Of a DNA stretch of 64,000 nt, positions 51,209 through 61,477 are shown in pieces (positions within the stretch are counted from its first letter, which is position 1; every line of letters starts with the position of its first letter). Origin of the DNA: an uncultured Bacteroidales bacterium (lineage in GTDB: Bacteria; Bacteroidota; Bacteroidia; Bacteroidales; Paludibacteraceae); NCBI GenBank assembly GCA_947164985.1, contig CAMUYI010000001.1:310001-374000 (forward strand), written 5' to 3'. The notes beneath the pieces were generated by a model. That model was not told where the DNA came from, did no database searches, and was given only the letters and a program-made list of their open reading frames with translations. The translations under genes were made by a program, and so were the position numbers.

Positions 51209-54200
51209 ATGAAAAAACTTCTGTTGTTTTTGGTAGCTGTATTGGCTATGACCATGACACTCAATGCCCGCGTTGTGCTGATTGATGAGGGCTTTGAGAA
51301 TGGTATTCAGGAGGATGTGTGGACGCAAGAGTGCGTTACCGGTCAGATGTTCTGGGCGGTGGAGGACGAAGCGGACGGTTTGAATCATCCTTCTTCAGTG
51401 GTTCAGGGTTCGAAGCGTGCGTATCTGCGCAACAACACCAGCGAGACGCTGGGGTATCAGACCCGTTTGATAAGCAAGGTGATGGACCTTCGTCCTACCC
51501 AGGTTTATCTGCCCGAGTTGAGTTTCTATTACGCCAATCCGAAATGGGGCGCTGACCGAGACACCCTGCGCGTGCTCTATCGTACGAGTGAGCGTGGCGC
51601 ATGGAATGTGATGGCAGAGTATAGTGCGGCATCCGCCGATTGGCAGTTCGTTAAACTGTCCCTGCCCGGAGTGACGAAGACCTACCAGATTGCTTTTGAG
51701 GGAAAAGATAACCTCGGTCGCGGTATTGTGCTGGATAGTATCAAACTGCAGTCTGCGCCGGAGTGTTCTATCCCGGAGGATATTCTGGTGACCAACAAAG
51801 GAGCCGGTAGAGTGAATATCTCATGGTCTATGACCTATGATGCGTTCTTCTACGAGCTCTTGGTGACCAAGGATACGATTGACCCGTATGCAATTGATGA
51901 AGTGGAGGCTTCTACACCGGAGAAGATCGTTTATCATGGTAATGTCTATGATGGTAATAACTACGACCTGCCGTTGGAGCCGGGTGAGTTCTACTTGGTT
52001 TATGTTCGCTCGAACTGCGGTGAGGAGATCAGTGCATGGAGCAGCGAGGCTTCCAAGGATGGCCCCTATGGTTTCCGCGTGCGCACTACCAAACAGGTGC
52101 CGTTTACGGAGAAGTTCAACTATGCGAAAGGCACCGTGCGTGATAGCGAGTGGACTTGGAAAAGCAATACCGGCAATACCAATCCGTATGTCAATTCTGC
52201 TACATTGGGTAATGCCCGTGCGCAATACTCGCCGGATACCACGGCTGCATTGATTTTCTCCGGAGGATCTACCACAAAGCCGGAAACAATGCTGCCGGCT
52301 GATCGCTATGCCTATGTGGCGACTCCTGCTTTGACGGATACGACGAATGCCAATTTTCATGTCAATCAATGCCAAGTGCATTTCTGGAGCACAGTCTTTA
52401 CCTATACAGGACGTCAGTACGGCCGCAGTATCCTCGTCGGCGTAATGGATGATCCGGATGATATCGGTACGTTTGTGCCGGTGGATACCGTTACCGTTTG
52501 GGGAAACAAAACCTTTGTGGAGAGCATCGTGGACCTCGGTAGTTATGATGGCAACGGCGCCTATCTGGCGTTTGCTAGCATTTTTGACCGTGATAACCTC
52601 TTCTATCTGGATAACCTGACGGTAGAGTACCGCAAGCCGGTCAATAAGGTAACCAACGTTAGCGTTAATCCGCGTGATACCTATGCCGACATCACATGGG
52701 ATGGCAATGCACCTTCATACAACGTGCTAATCACCAATACGGAGGTGAATCCGTCAAGTCCGGCGGCTTCGGCTATTGTTCATCAGGCTACGGTGCAGAC
52801 CAATCGTTATCATTGCGAAGGCCTTGAGCCGAACCATAGTTGGAATAGCCCGTACTATGTCTATGTACAAGCTGCAGGTCAAGAATGGTCCTATCGTTAT
52901 CCGTTTGTGACCATTGCATCGCAGCGTGCTATTCCGTATAAGTTTGATTTTGAGGCAGGTACACCCAAATATCAAATTCCGGGCATGGGTTCTGCGGAAT
53001 ATGCTACAGGTTTGGGTGTTTTCAGTAACAGCGGTTCCTATCCAGCAGTGGAGATTGATTCCAAGAAAAGTTATGTGGGGGTCGGTTATCTGACTCTGAG
53101 CCAATTAGGTGGTAAGGATAGCTGGATCACGCTGCCGATGGTAGAGAATCTTGATAGTGTGCAGGTTAAATTCTACCTGAGTGGGTATACTACCTTTGAC
53201 CAGGCACATGCTTCGGTCGGTGTCATGACCAATCCGATGGATATCAATACCTATACCAAGGTGGCTGATTTCCACTTGAATACAACGGGCTATACACGTT
53301 GCTATGCCAACTTCGAGAACTACAACGGACCGGATGGCGTAATCGCCATCGTTTGGGAGGATGTAGCCAACATGAGTAAGTCCACCAACAACTATATTGA
53401 TGAGATTGTTGTGGAAAAACTGTCTGAATGCGTGCCTCCGACGAACATAGAGCTGGAGATATTCCCCGATTCCGTTACGATAAGTTGGGATGCTTCTGAA
53501 CTTTCGGACGAATGGGAACTCTTCCTCTCTCGTGTTGCTTTGACAGATGCGCAACGCGCAAACAAGAGTCTGGAGGAACTGCAGCGCCTCTCGGGTATGG
53601 AAGTGGCGGAATTGCTCACATGGAATGACCCTTCGTCGAATCCGACTTTCGGTTTTGGTAATCTGGTCCCGCATGCAGATTATTACTTGTATGTACGTGC
53701 TACCTGTGATCGTACATGGTGGTCGGAGATGGCTTTCCATACGCCTTGCCGTGATGAGGAATATCCATATAAAGAAAAATTTGAAACTTACAATGCGGGT
53801 AGTTCTATTGCCGGATGTTGGCAGTTTGCCGACTACTTAGGTGTGGGCTATCCTCAGATCTACCAGGCAGGTACAACGGCTTCGAGTAACAAAGTTCTGG
53901 AGCTCTATTCGTCCGGTACAACCCACCGCTCTATGGCGATTGTGCCTAAGGTGGAAGGTGAGTTGTCGAAGATGCTTTTGTCTTTCGATGTCCGTACGCT
54001 GTCAAGTTCAACCGGTGTTGTCATCGTCGGTACGATGGAAGATATCGAAATACAAAACACTTTTGTGCCCTTCGATACAATAGAGGTTAGTGGTAGTGAG
54101 TGGAAGAAAGTTCGTTATATTCTCTCGAATTATGAGTTGGCATACGACAATATTGCTATCACTTCCGGTATCGGAAATTTGATTATGAGTAGCGATGTGC

Positions 54201-57200
54201 TCATCGACAATGTAGAACTGAAAGATCCGTCTTGTATCGATGCCTATGATTTCGTCCAGACCAATTATGCGCCGCACTCCATCGATCTGTCGTGGAGCGG
54301 CCGTTCGGATAATGACCTGTGGCAACTCACCGTGCTTACATCCAATGCGTCAATCAACTCGGTGATGAACCGTACGTATAAACCGTCGGCTGTTGTGGTA
54401 GAAGATACCTTGGTTACCGGTCAGAACTTCTCGCTCTCCGGTTTGCAGGCTCAGATGAACTACTATGTCTATGTCCGCACGCTTTGTGGCGATAGTGTTT
54501 GGGCTTATGCACCGGTACATACAACCTGTGAGTTGTTAAATCCCAATAAAGCAAACAAGGAAACCTTTGAGTCGTATGCAACCGGCTCAGGTAGTGTTCC
54601 GGCATGTTGGACGGTCGGAAACTGTGCGACCAGCTCTACTTATATGACGGATAGCTATAAGCCGTATGTCTATTCTTCTTCTACCTATGCTTCGTCCGGA
54701 ACGAATGTCTTGCGTTTCAATGAAGAGAGTTATTACGGGCCGGTATGGGCTGCATCGCCGGAGATTCAGTGCGACACGATGACTTCGCTCATCGTCTCCT
54801 TCTCCTTCTATTGCAGCACTTCCTATTGGGGCGTATTCGGTGTGATGACCGATCCGACGGATCTGCATACCTTTGTGGCGATTGACTCCGTTCAGGGATC
54901 GGCAAGCAAAGTGCCGATGTCCTATGACTTGAGTGAGTACGCTTCGGTCATTCCGGCTTCGGCGAAGTATTTCGCTTGGCGCGGAAGATACGGCGCAGGT
55001 GACTTGTTCTATATCGATGATGTATCCTTCATCTCCAATGCTTGTCCGATGCCCAAACCGAGTATCTCGGATCTGACGACTAGCAGCGTACGTGTCAGCA
55101 GTGGTCTGCGTACCAGCGATGATTGGATCTTGCTGGTAACGAACTCGCCCATCTCGGATGAGGATCTGGCGAAAGATGACTATGTCGTACCCAGATCACA
55201 GATCGTTTATCTGGATACGCTGGATCGCCGCTCGCAAATCGTGCCCGGCCTGGAAGGACAGACGAAATACTATATCTATGCGGCTACGCTCTGTGATTCT
55301 GTCACACAATCGCAGTGGAGCCAACTGACCTTTACAACGCCCTGCCAGGCCTTCACGCCGGAAGCGATGGGTACAATCACCTTCTCTGAAAAGGAAGGCT
55401 TCACCACTGGAACTTCGGGTGAGATGCCGTGTTGGACCAAGGGTAGCAAGACCAGAACCGCTTCGGCGACCTATCAGCCCTATGTAACCAATACTTCGTC
55501 CTATCAGCATAATGAGAATAACTATCTGTATTTCTATGATTATGTATCCGGAACCTCTACGGTGAACGTAGGTGCATATGCTATTATGCCGGCTCTGGAT
55601 GTCGATTCGATCACTAAGTATCAGGTTAATTTCTGGGGCCGCGGTTCTTCGACAGCTACCTCGCACAGCCAGATCATCGTCGGTGTTATCACCGATCCGA
55701 GTGACCTCAATACCTTTGTGCCGGTAGATACGCTCAATCTCAGCCATTCTGCTTGGGATCCGTATAGCGTAGGCTTCGAGAAATACGATGGTGACTATAT
55801 GGGTAATATGGGTACGAACATTATGTTCCTTTCTGATTTCGGTGTGACGAACTATGCGTATATATCCGAAATCTCGGTAGAACTCATTCCTCATTGCCGT
55901 CCTGTCGGCTCGTTCTCGGTAGATAGCGTAGGCGAGAATGCAGCGATTATCAGTTGGAAGGGCTATCAGGATACCTATCGTGTCTTGGTGGCTGACAAAG
56001 TGCTGTCTGATGCCCAGAAACCGAAATACCACTATCTGAAGGATACGATTGTCGATCATTCGGATAATGTATTGCTCACTAACTTGAAACCGGCATCCGA
56101 TTATTATGTCTATGTGCAAGGATTCTGCGGAGATGGAGATAGTACGGCTATTTCAGTCACCTATGCTTCCTTCAAGACGGAATGTCCTACACAAGGTGGC
56201 TCCCCGCTGCCGTTCTTCGAGGACTTTGAGAACTATCATGACGGTGATCTGTCCTTCGGATGTTGGCAAGGAGCGGATTATAATGGTTCCAGTTATCCGA
56301 AGATTGAAGATAGGACAACCGGTGCAACCAGTGGACTGTTGCAATTAGAGTTATGGTCCACCGGCACGAGTCACCGCTGTGTAGTGATGATGCCGCTTAT
56401 TGACGCGGACTTGGCAGATTGTCAGTTGTCGTTTGATACCCGATCCTGGAGTAGTAGTGCAACAACTCCTTCTGTGCTTTATGTGGGCACGATGTCTGAT
56501 ATTGCTGACCAGACAACCTTTGTGCCCTTTGATACGGTATATAACACCGGTGGAGAAGTTTTCAACCATGTTGTGCTGAATCTGGCGGATTATGAGTTGG
56601 TGCATGATTATATTGCCTTCTCATCCGGTTTGGGTGCTACATTGGAGATGAGCAGCGATGTGATGATTGATAACGTCTCTTTGGAGCGCGTAGCTACATG
56701 TAGTACGCCGAAATTGAAGTTGCTCAACACCACGTTCAATTCGGCTGAACTGCAGATTAATCCGGGTCAGAAAACCGATAGCCTGTGGGAAGTAGTGGTA
56801 ATCACCGAAGCGGAATATCTCCTCATTGGCGATATCGCGCAGTACCTGGATACAGCCGCTAAGATGACGCTGGATACCACGCATGTGGTGCTGACCGGCT
56901 TACAGGATGCCACCTCGTATTATGCCTTCGCACGTACGATTTGTGGTGCAGAGGATAAGAGCTCATGGGTGCGCACTCCATTGAAATTCAGTACACAATT
57001 CTATTATGATGAGAGCTATTCCTTTGGATTTGAGAAAGGTGCTGAATTATGGCAACGCAGTATGTATTCGGTGAGTGATAACTATTACCTGCATCCGGCA
57101 TTAGTGGCTGATCGGGATGCTATCGGCGCAGAGTCGCAATCATATCTCTATTATCCGCATAGTTTGGAGAATACAAGTGAAGAGATATATGCTTGTACGG

Positions 57201-60200
57201 GTAAAGGCGCTTTGCGTATGCAGGCAGACGATGATTTCTATGGAGAATATATCATCTTCCCGACCGTAGGTGTAGCGCACGATCGTTCGTTCGAATTCAA
57301 GATGCGTTCCGGCTATCTGAATCAGACCTATCATCCTGTTGCTTCTGTAGATGCACAGGTGGAGATAGGTACGATTGATAAAGAGACCAATTTTGATACG
57401 TATCAACCTATGGCTACTATCCGTATTGATCGTCTGGCTACCAACAAACAAGGTACATCCAGAAATAAATATCTCTATAATACCTATACGATTGATTTGG
57501 ATTCGGCTACGATTGCTACCAAGCAGATTGTCTTCCATATGCCTAAACAGCCGAATGACAGTACTTGTCTGTTCTTCGATGATGTCCAGTTGGATACCAA
57601 GAAGGGCTTTAGCTTCGTAGCTATCAACAAGATCATCGCGAGTGGTACCAGCGCGTTGGTAGAATGGGCGAATATCGGTGGTCCGTGGAATCTGACCATT
57701 AAGAATGCATCCGGCCAGACCGTGGCTTCTTTCACCAATCTGAATACTACATCGCAATTGGTCGAGAATCTCGACCCGCGTACAGATTACACGGCTACTT
57801 TGACTCCGGCTTCTGTTCCTTCAGCTGCGAAGAGCTATATTACAACCGATAAGCTGTCATTCCGTACGCTCTGCCAGGCGATGGAGGCGAATGTGAACGA
57901 AAATGAGTTCGTTTGGAACTTCGACAACACGTATGATTGGGAGCGGAACAATATCTTGGCCGGTGATGCCTATGACTCGCTGTACTACAAGCCCGGTTGC
58001 TTCGAGGTCGGCGTTACCTATAAGAAACCGGTTAACGGTTATCAATGGTTGATTCAACGCAAGGGTTATGAGTATGTAGGTCCGATGACGACGTATAACT
58101 CCTCTGCTCATATAGAGGTAGGACGTAATGACAGTCAATCGCTCCGTGTAAGTACTGCTACCAATGCCGCTAACACGTATTTCAATTCGTACATCATTCT
58201 GCCGGAACTGAACTGTCTTCTGGATACGATGATGATTGAGTTCTACGGACGTTGCTTCGTGAACTACGACGAGACGCATACTTCTCTTACTACTCGCGGT
58301 AAGATAGCGAATGCTACGTATCTCGGTAGCGCGTACAGCCAATCCATCGTGGTCGGTACATTGACCGATCCGGCTGATTTCAGTACCCTGCAAGTCATTG
58401 ATACGCTCACCTATTCGTATACCGATTTGACAACTGCTACGAATGTCAATAACGATCCGAACCATCTGCGTTATTGGGAGTTGATGCGTACGCCGCTTAC
58501 GGGGGCACAAGGTAAGTATATCGTCCTCTTCCAACCGGCGCCGGGTGTCTTCTACCTCGATGATCTGGGTGTCAAACCGATTGGTAATACGCTCTTTGCG
58601 CCGACTAACACGCAGACTACGAATATCACGGCCACTACGGCTACCGTATCGTGGAGTACGCACCAACCGGAATTGCCGGCAGTAGTGGTATTGCTTGGCG
58701 CAATGGGAGAAGAGATCTCTCGGATGACCGTCAATGGTACCTCCTATGAATTGACCAACCTCGATCCGGCGATGAATTACCAATGGTATGTATATCAAAC
58801 GCGTGGTACAGAGCAGTCGCAAGCATCGAAGCCTTTGGCATTTGCTACCGAATGTGTGACGGTGACACCGGCATACACCTGTGGTTTCGAAGTAGAAGAG
58901 GGATGGAAGACGATTGAAGGTCAGAAAAATTACACCCAGATGCTCTGCTGGACCTATAATGATGCCGTTCAACATGAGTGGAAGAATGCGAACTACGATC
59001 CGTATAACCAGGCTAATACGAACGTGAATGCTTATGCATATTCGGGTACGCAGGCCTTGGTAATGCATGCTTTATCTGGTACTCGTGTGTCGTATCAACC
59101 GTATGCCGTAATGCCGCAGATGGATGTCACGGCTTACGATACGCTCCAAGTAATGTTTATGATGCGTCCGGCATATGTATCCGCGAAGAATGACTCCGTG
59201 GTTCAAACCTACACCGGTGCAACCTACTCCAAGTCAGTCATTGTCGGTACGATGACAGACCCGAATGATGTGGCGACGTTTATGCCGCTGGATACCGTCA
59301 CCTACGATGGTACCCTTACATTGGCAGATAAGGCAACGCCGGAGAATGATTATCTCTTCCAGCAGATGAAGGTCGAACTCGTTGGAGCTACCGGACCGTA
59401 CGTGACGTTCATGACTTCCTTTAAAGAGAAGGGTGGTACGGCATCGAAGAGCGAAGATTATATCTGGATAGATGATATTTCCTTCGAGCATAAGCAGGAG
59501 TGTAAGGATCCGACCGATTTGGTAGCATTGATGATAGGTTCTGTGCATGCCGATCTCCATTGGAATGGTATCGATTCTGCCGGTAGTTATATACTGCAAG
59601 TATCAACCGATCCGTACTTCGTGGATGAAGAAGCCTTTGTAATGAACGGTGAGGTGAAGACGAATACGGCGCGCGTAGAAGGTCTCTTGCCGCAAACTAC
59701 CTATGTATGGCGTGTTCAGGCGCTTTGCGGTGAGAAATGGGGCGAAAGTAGTTTCTCGCAGAAAGCAACCTTCACTACCTCGCGTAGTCCGTACTTCCTC
59801 GAGGAGTTCAATACCTCGGTAAGCAACAACGAGTGGATTTTGAGTAAGTCGCATGCAGATAATATCGTAGATAAAAACGGTACGATCATTCGTGGTCTCG
59901 ATCAGTGGAGCTTCAACCGTACAACCAATAGCTTCGGCCTGCAGGGTCCGCACTATGTAGCTGCCGGACATTCGGCTGATTACCATTGGCTCGTTACGCC
60001 GAACTTCTACTTGCCGGAGAGTGACAGTGTACATTTCTCTGTGGATATAGCGCTGACAGCTTGTAATACGGCGCATACCGTGACCAGTAATCCTGTGACG
60101 GATAATGATATGAAGGATGATTATTACTTCATGATTATCATCTCTGATGATGGCGGTGCTACCTGGAAGAGCGAGAATATCCTCGCTAAATGGCAGAACA

Positions 60201-61216
60201 CCAATCCGGAAGGCCAGCAGCTCCGTGACATCCCGGCTACGGGTACGCGCGTTCGTTATAGCCTCGCGCCGTACGCAGGCAAGAACGTACGCGTAGGCCT
60301 CTATCGCGAGGCGCGTTCTACTTCGAACACAGGTATCGCCGTCCATGTGGATAATGTCCGCTTCGGCTATTTCGATAAGACGATTGAATCGGCTTCGACT
60401 TGCCAGTACGAAGATATCACCATTGGCGATATCCATCTCTCCGGAGAGGAGACCACACCGGGTATCCATGCCTATCCGATTCCTTTCTATGCGACCGATG
60501 CCGATGCCAAGGCCGGTGTACGGGATAGCGTCTTCCAACTCGAGATTGAGGTCTTCCCGGCTGAGGAAACCTTCCTCACCGATACGATCTGCGAGGGCGA
60601 TTCTTATACCAGTTATGATTTCTTGCCGAAGACAGAGACCGGTATCTATCGCCGTAAGCTGCATACGCTAGTGCATGGCTGTGACTCTATTGTCACACTC
60701 AACCTCTATGTCAAGGAGCGTCGTTATGCCGAGAATGAAGTGATAGAAATCTGTCCGGGTGAGACCTATGAGTGGAATGGTACGATCTACAACCGCGCCG
60801 GTATCTTCCGTGATACCATCACTTCTTCGATCGGGTGCGATAGTGTCATGACCCTTGTTATTAAGAATAACACCACCCTCGCTGATACGATTCGTGACAA
60901 CACCACGATTAGTCCGGCAGACCTGCCGTTCACCTATACGAGTATAGAGCATCCGTATGCAGCAGGCCAACAGCCGATCTTCTATCCGATTGGAACGCCG
61001 GAGGGTACATATGTGGATACCGTCTTTGTAGTCGGTGCCGAGTGTGCGGATGTACTCATCCATACGCTGGTAATCCGCGTAGAGGAAGATATCGATCATA
61101 TCTTCAGCGGTAAGGGCGAGACACGCAAACTCATTTATCGCGACCAGATGTATATCATCTGCAATGATGAATGGTATAACGCCCTCGGCCAAAAGGTAGC
61201 TGATCCGCGTAAATAA
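51209..61216 (+). CDS. Giant modular surface protein (3335 aa): about 11 choice-of-anchor-J/MAM-like modules with Fn3 linkers
   Basis: Start at the second Met (51209, MKKLLLFLVAV), giving a signal peptide ending TLNA; the first Met is at 51194. About 11 modules of roughly 270-320 residues start near 25, 299, 574, 851, 1115, 1389, 1667, 1934, 2232, 2556 and 2861. Each begins with an aromatic F-[ED]-x-[FG]-type strand and contains VGxMTDPxDxxTFxPxDT; Fn3-like linkers lie between. Near 3124-3200 are two CEGDSYTS-type and CPGETYEW-type Gly-Cys-Asp-Ser repeats found in Bacteroidota adhesins. The end (DQMYIICNDEWYNALGQKV) matches the shared C-terminal motif. It is a predicted T9SS-exported adhesin-like protein; the partner is unknown. 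Confidence 0.85.
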   Translation: MKKLLLFLVAVLAMTMTLNARVVLIDEGFENGIQEDVWTQECVTGQMFWAVEDEADGLNHPSSVVQGSKRAYLRNNTSETLGYQTRLISKVMDLRPTQVYLPELSFYYANPKWGADRDTLRVLYRTSERGAWNVMAEYSAASADWQFVKLSLPGVTKTYQIAFEGKDNLGRGIVLDSIKLQSAPECSIPEDILVTNKGAGRVNISWSMTYDAFFYELLVTKDTIDPYAIDEVEASTPEKIVYHGNVYDGNNYDLPLEPGEFYLVYVRSNCGEEISAWSSEASKDGPYGFRVRTTKQVPFTEKFNYAKGTVRDSEWTWKSNTGNTNPYVNSATLGNARAQYSPDTTAALIFSGGSTTKPETMLPADRYAYVATPALTDTTNANFHVNQCQVHFWSTVFTYTGRQYGRSILVGVMDDPDDIGTFVPVDTVTVWGNKTFVESIVDLGSYDGNGAYLAFASIFDRDNLFYLDNLTVEYRKPVNKVTNVSVNPRDTYADITWDGNAPSYNVLITNTEVNPSSPAASAIVHQATVQTNRYHCEGLEPNHSWNSPYYVYVQAAGQEWSYRYPFVTIASQRAIPYKFDFEAGTPKYQIPGMGSAEYATGLGVFSNSGSYPAVEIDSKKSYVGVGYLTLSQLGGKDSWITLPMVENLDSVQVKFYLSGYTTFDQAHASVGVMTNPMDINTYTKVADFHLNTTGYTRCYANFENYNGPDGVIAIVWEDVANMSKSTNNYIDEIVVEKLSECVPPTNIELEIFPDSVTISWDASELSDEWELFLSRVALTDAQRANKSLEELQRLSGMEVAELLTWNDPSSNPTFGFGNLVPHADYYLYVRATCDRTWWSEMAFHTPCRDEEYPYKEKFETYNAGSSIAGCWQFADYLGVGYPQIYQAGTTASSNKVLELYSSGTTHRSMAIVPKVEGELSKMLLSFDVRTLSSSTGVVIVGTMEDIEIQNTFVPFDTIEVSGSEWKKVRYILSNYELAYDNIAITSGIGNLIMSSDVLIDNVELKDPSCIDAYDFVQTNYAPHSIDLSWSGRSDNDLWQLTVLTSNASINSVMNRTYKPSAVVVEDTLVTGQNFSLSGLQAQMNYYVYVRTLCGDSVWAYAPVHTTCELLNPNKANKETFESYATGSGSVPACWTVGNCATSSTYMTDSYKPYVYSSSTYASSGTNVLRFNEESYYGPVWAASPEIQCDTMTSLIVSFSFYCSTSYWGVFGVMTDPTDLHTFVAIDSVQGSASKVPMSYDLSEYASVIPASAKYFAWRGRYGAGDLFYIDDVSFISNACPMPKPSISDLTTSSVRVSSGLRTSDDWILLVTNSPISDEDLAKDDYVVPRSQIVYLDTLDRRSQIVPGLEGQTKYYIYAATLCDSVTQSQWSQLTFTTPCQAFTPEAMGTITFSEKEGFTTGTSGEMPCWTKGSKTRTASATYQPYVTNTSSYQHNENNYLYFYDYVSGTSTVNVGAYAIMPALDVDSITKYQVNFWGRGSSTATSHSQIIVGVITDPSDLNTFVPVDTLNLSHSAWDPYSVGFEKYDGDYMGNMGTNIMFLSDFGVTNYAYISEISVELIPHCRPVGSFSVDSVGENAAIISWKGYQDTYRVLVADKVLSDAQKPKYHYLKDTIVDHSDNVLLTNLKPASDYYVYVQGFCGDGDSTAISVTYASFKTECPTQGGSPLPFFEDFENYHDGDLSFGCWQGADYNGSSYPKIEDRTTGATSGLLQLELWSTGTSHRCVVMMPLIDADLADCQLSFDTRSWSSSATTPSVLYVGTMSDIADQTTFVPFDTVYNTGGEVFNHVVLNLADYELVHDYIAFSSGLGATLEMSSDVMIDNVSLERVATCSTPKLKLLNTTFNSAELQINPGQKTDSLWEVVVITEAEYLLIGDIAQYLDTAAKMTLDTTHVVLTGLQDATSYYAFARTICGAEDKSSWVRTPLKFSTQFYYDESYSFGFEKGAELWQRSMYSVSDNYYLHPALVADRDAIGAESQSYLYYPHSLENTSEEIYACTGKGALRMQADDDFYGEYIIFPTVGVAHDRSFEFKMRSGYLNQTYHPVASVDAQVEIGTIDKETNFDTYQPMATIRIDRLATNKQGTSRNKYLYNTYTIDLDSATIATKQIVFHMPKQPNDSTCLFFDDVQLDTKKGFSFVAINKIIASGTSALVEWANIGGPWNLTIKNASGQTVASFTNLNTTSQLVENLDPRTDYTATLTPASVPSAAKSYITTDKLSFRTLCQAMEANVNENEFVWNFDNTYDWERNNILAGDAYDSLYYKPGCFEVGVTYKKPVNGYQWLIQRKGYEYVGPMTTYNSSAHIEVGRNDSQSLRVSTATNAANTYFNSYIILPELNCLLDTMMIEFYGRCFVNYDETHTSLTTRGKIANATYLGSAYSQSIVVGTLTDPADFSTLQVIDTLTYSYTDLTTATNVNNDPNHLRYWELMRTPLTGAQGKYIVLFQPAPGVFYLDDLGVKPIGNTLFAPTNTQTTNITATTATVSWSTHQPELPAVVVLLGAMGEEISRMTVNGTSYELTNLDPAMNYQWYVYQTRGTEQSQASKPLAFATECVTVTPAYTCGFEVEEGWKTIEGQKNYTQMLCWTYNDAVQHEWKNANYDPYNQANTNVNAYAYSGTQALVMHALSGTRVSYQPYAVMPQMDVTAYDTLQVMFMMRPAYVSAKNDSVVQTYTGATYSKSVIVGTMTDPNDVATFMPLDTVTYDGTLTLADKATPENDYLFQQMKVELVGATGPYVTFMTSFKEKGGTASKSEDYIWIDDISFEHKQECKDPTDLVALMIGSVHADLHWNGIDSAGSYILQVSTDPYFVDEEAFVMNGEVKTNTARVEGLLPQTTYVWRVQALCGEKWGESSFSQKATFTTSRSPYFLEEFNTSVSNNEWILSKSHADNIVDKNGTIIRGLDQWSFNRTTNSFGLQGPHYVAAGHSADYHWLVTPNFYLPESDSVHFSVDIALTACNTAHTVTSNPVTDNDMKDDYYFMIIISDDGGATWKSENILAKWQNTNPEGQQLRDIPATGTRVRYSLAPYAGKNVRVGLYREARSTSNTGIAVHVDNVRFGYFDKTIESASTCQYEDITIGDIHLSGEETTPGIHAYPIPFYATDADAKAGVRDSVFQLEIEVFPAEETFLTDTICEGDSYTSYDFLPKTETGIYRRKLHTLVHGCDSIVTLNLYVKERRYAENEVIEICPGETYEWNGTIYNRAGIFRDTITSSIGCDSVMTLVIKNNTTLADTIRDNTTISPADLPFTYTSIEHPYAAGQQPIFYPIGTPEGTYVDTVFVVGAECADVLIHTLVIRVEEDIDHIFSGKGETRKLIYRDQMYIICNDEWYNALGQKVADPRK

Positions 61217-61251
61217 TCCGGCATGGTGCATCTATGCGCCATCCTCTCAAG

Positions 61252-61282
61252 AAAGCCATCTCGCTCTGAGGTGGCTTTTTTG
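61252..61282 (+). terminator. Terminator after the second giant protein gene
   Basis: AAAGCCA-TCTC with GAGG-TGGCTTT stem followed by a T-run. Confidence 0.8.
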
Positions 61283-61370
61283 TATATGTGTTCAATATAA
61301 CATTTTTCTGCCATTTTGTCAACTAAACTTAGCAATTTTGTAACAAAATGACGAAAAAATGAAAAATTAT

Positions 61371-61401
61371 TTGCACATATCGAAATAATTTTGTAACTTT
61401 G
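61371..61401 (+). promoter_or_regulatory. Promoter of the last gene in the window
   Basis: TTG 61371-61373 (TTGCACATATC), 20-nt spacer, TAACTTTG 61394-61401. Confidence 0.88.
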
Positions 61402-61477
61402 CCGCCCAAATTGATATATTATACCTATATTGGAATAATAGATAATAATTTTTATTGTTTAACTAATTTAAAAGCTT

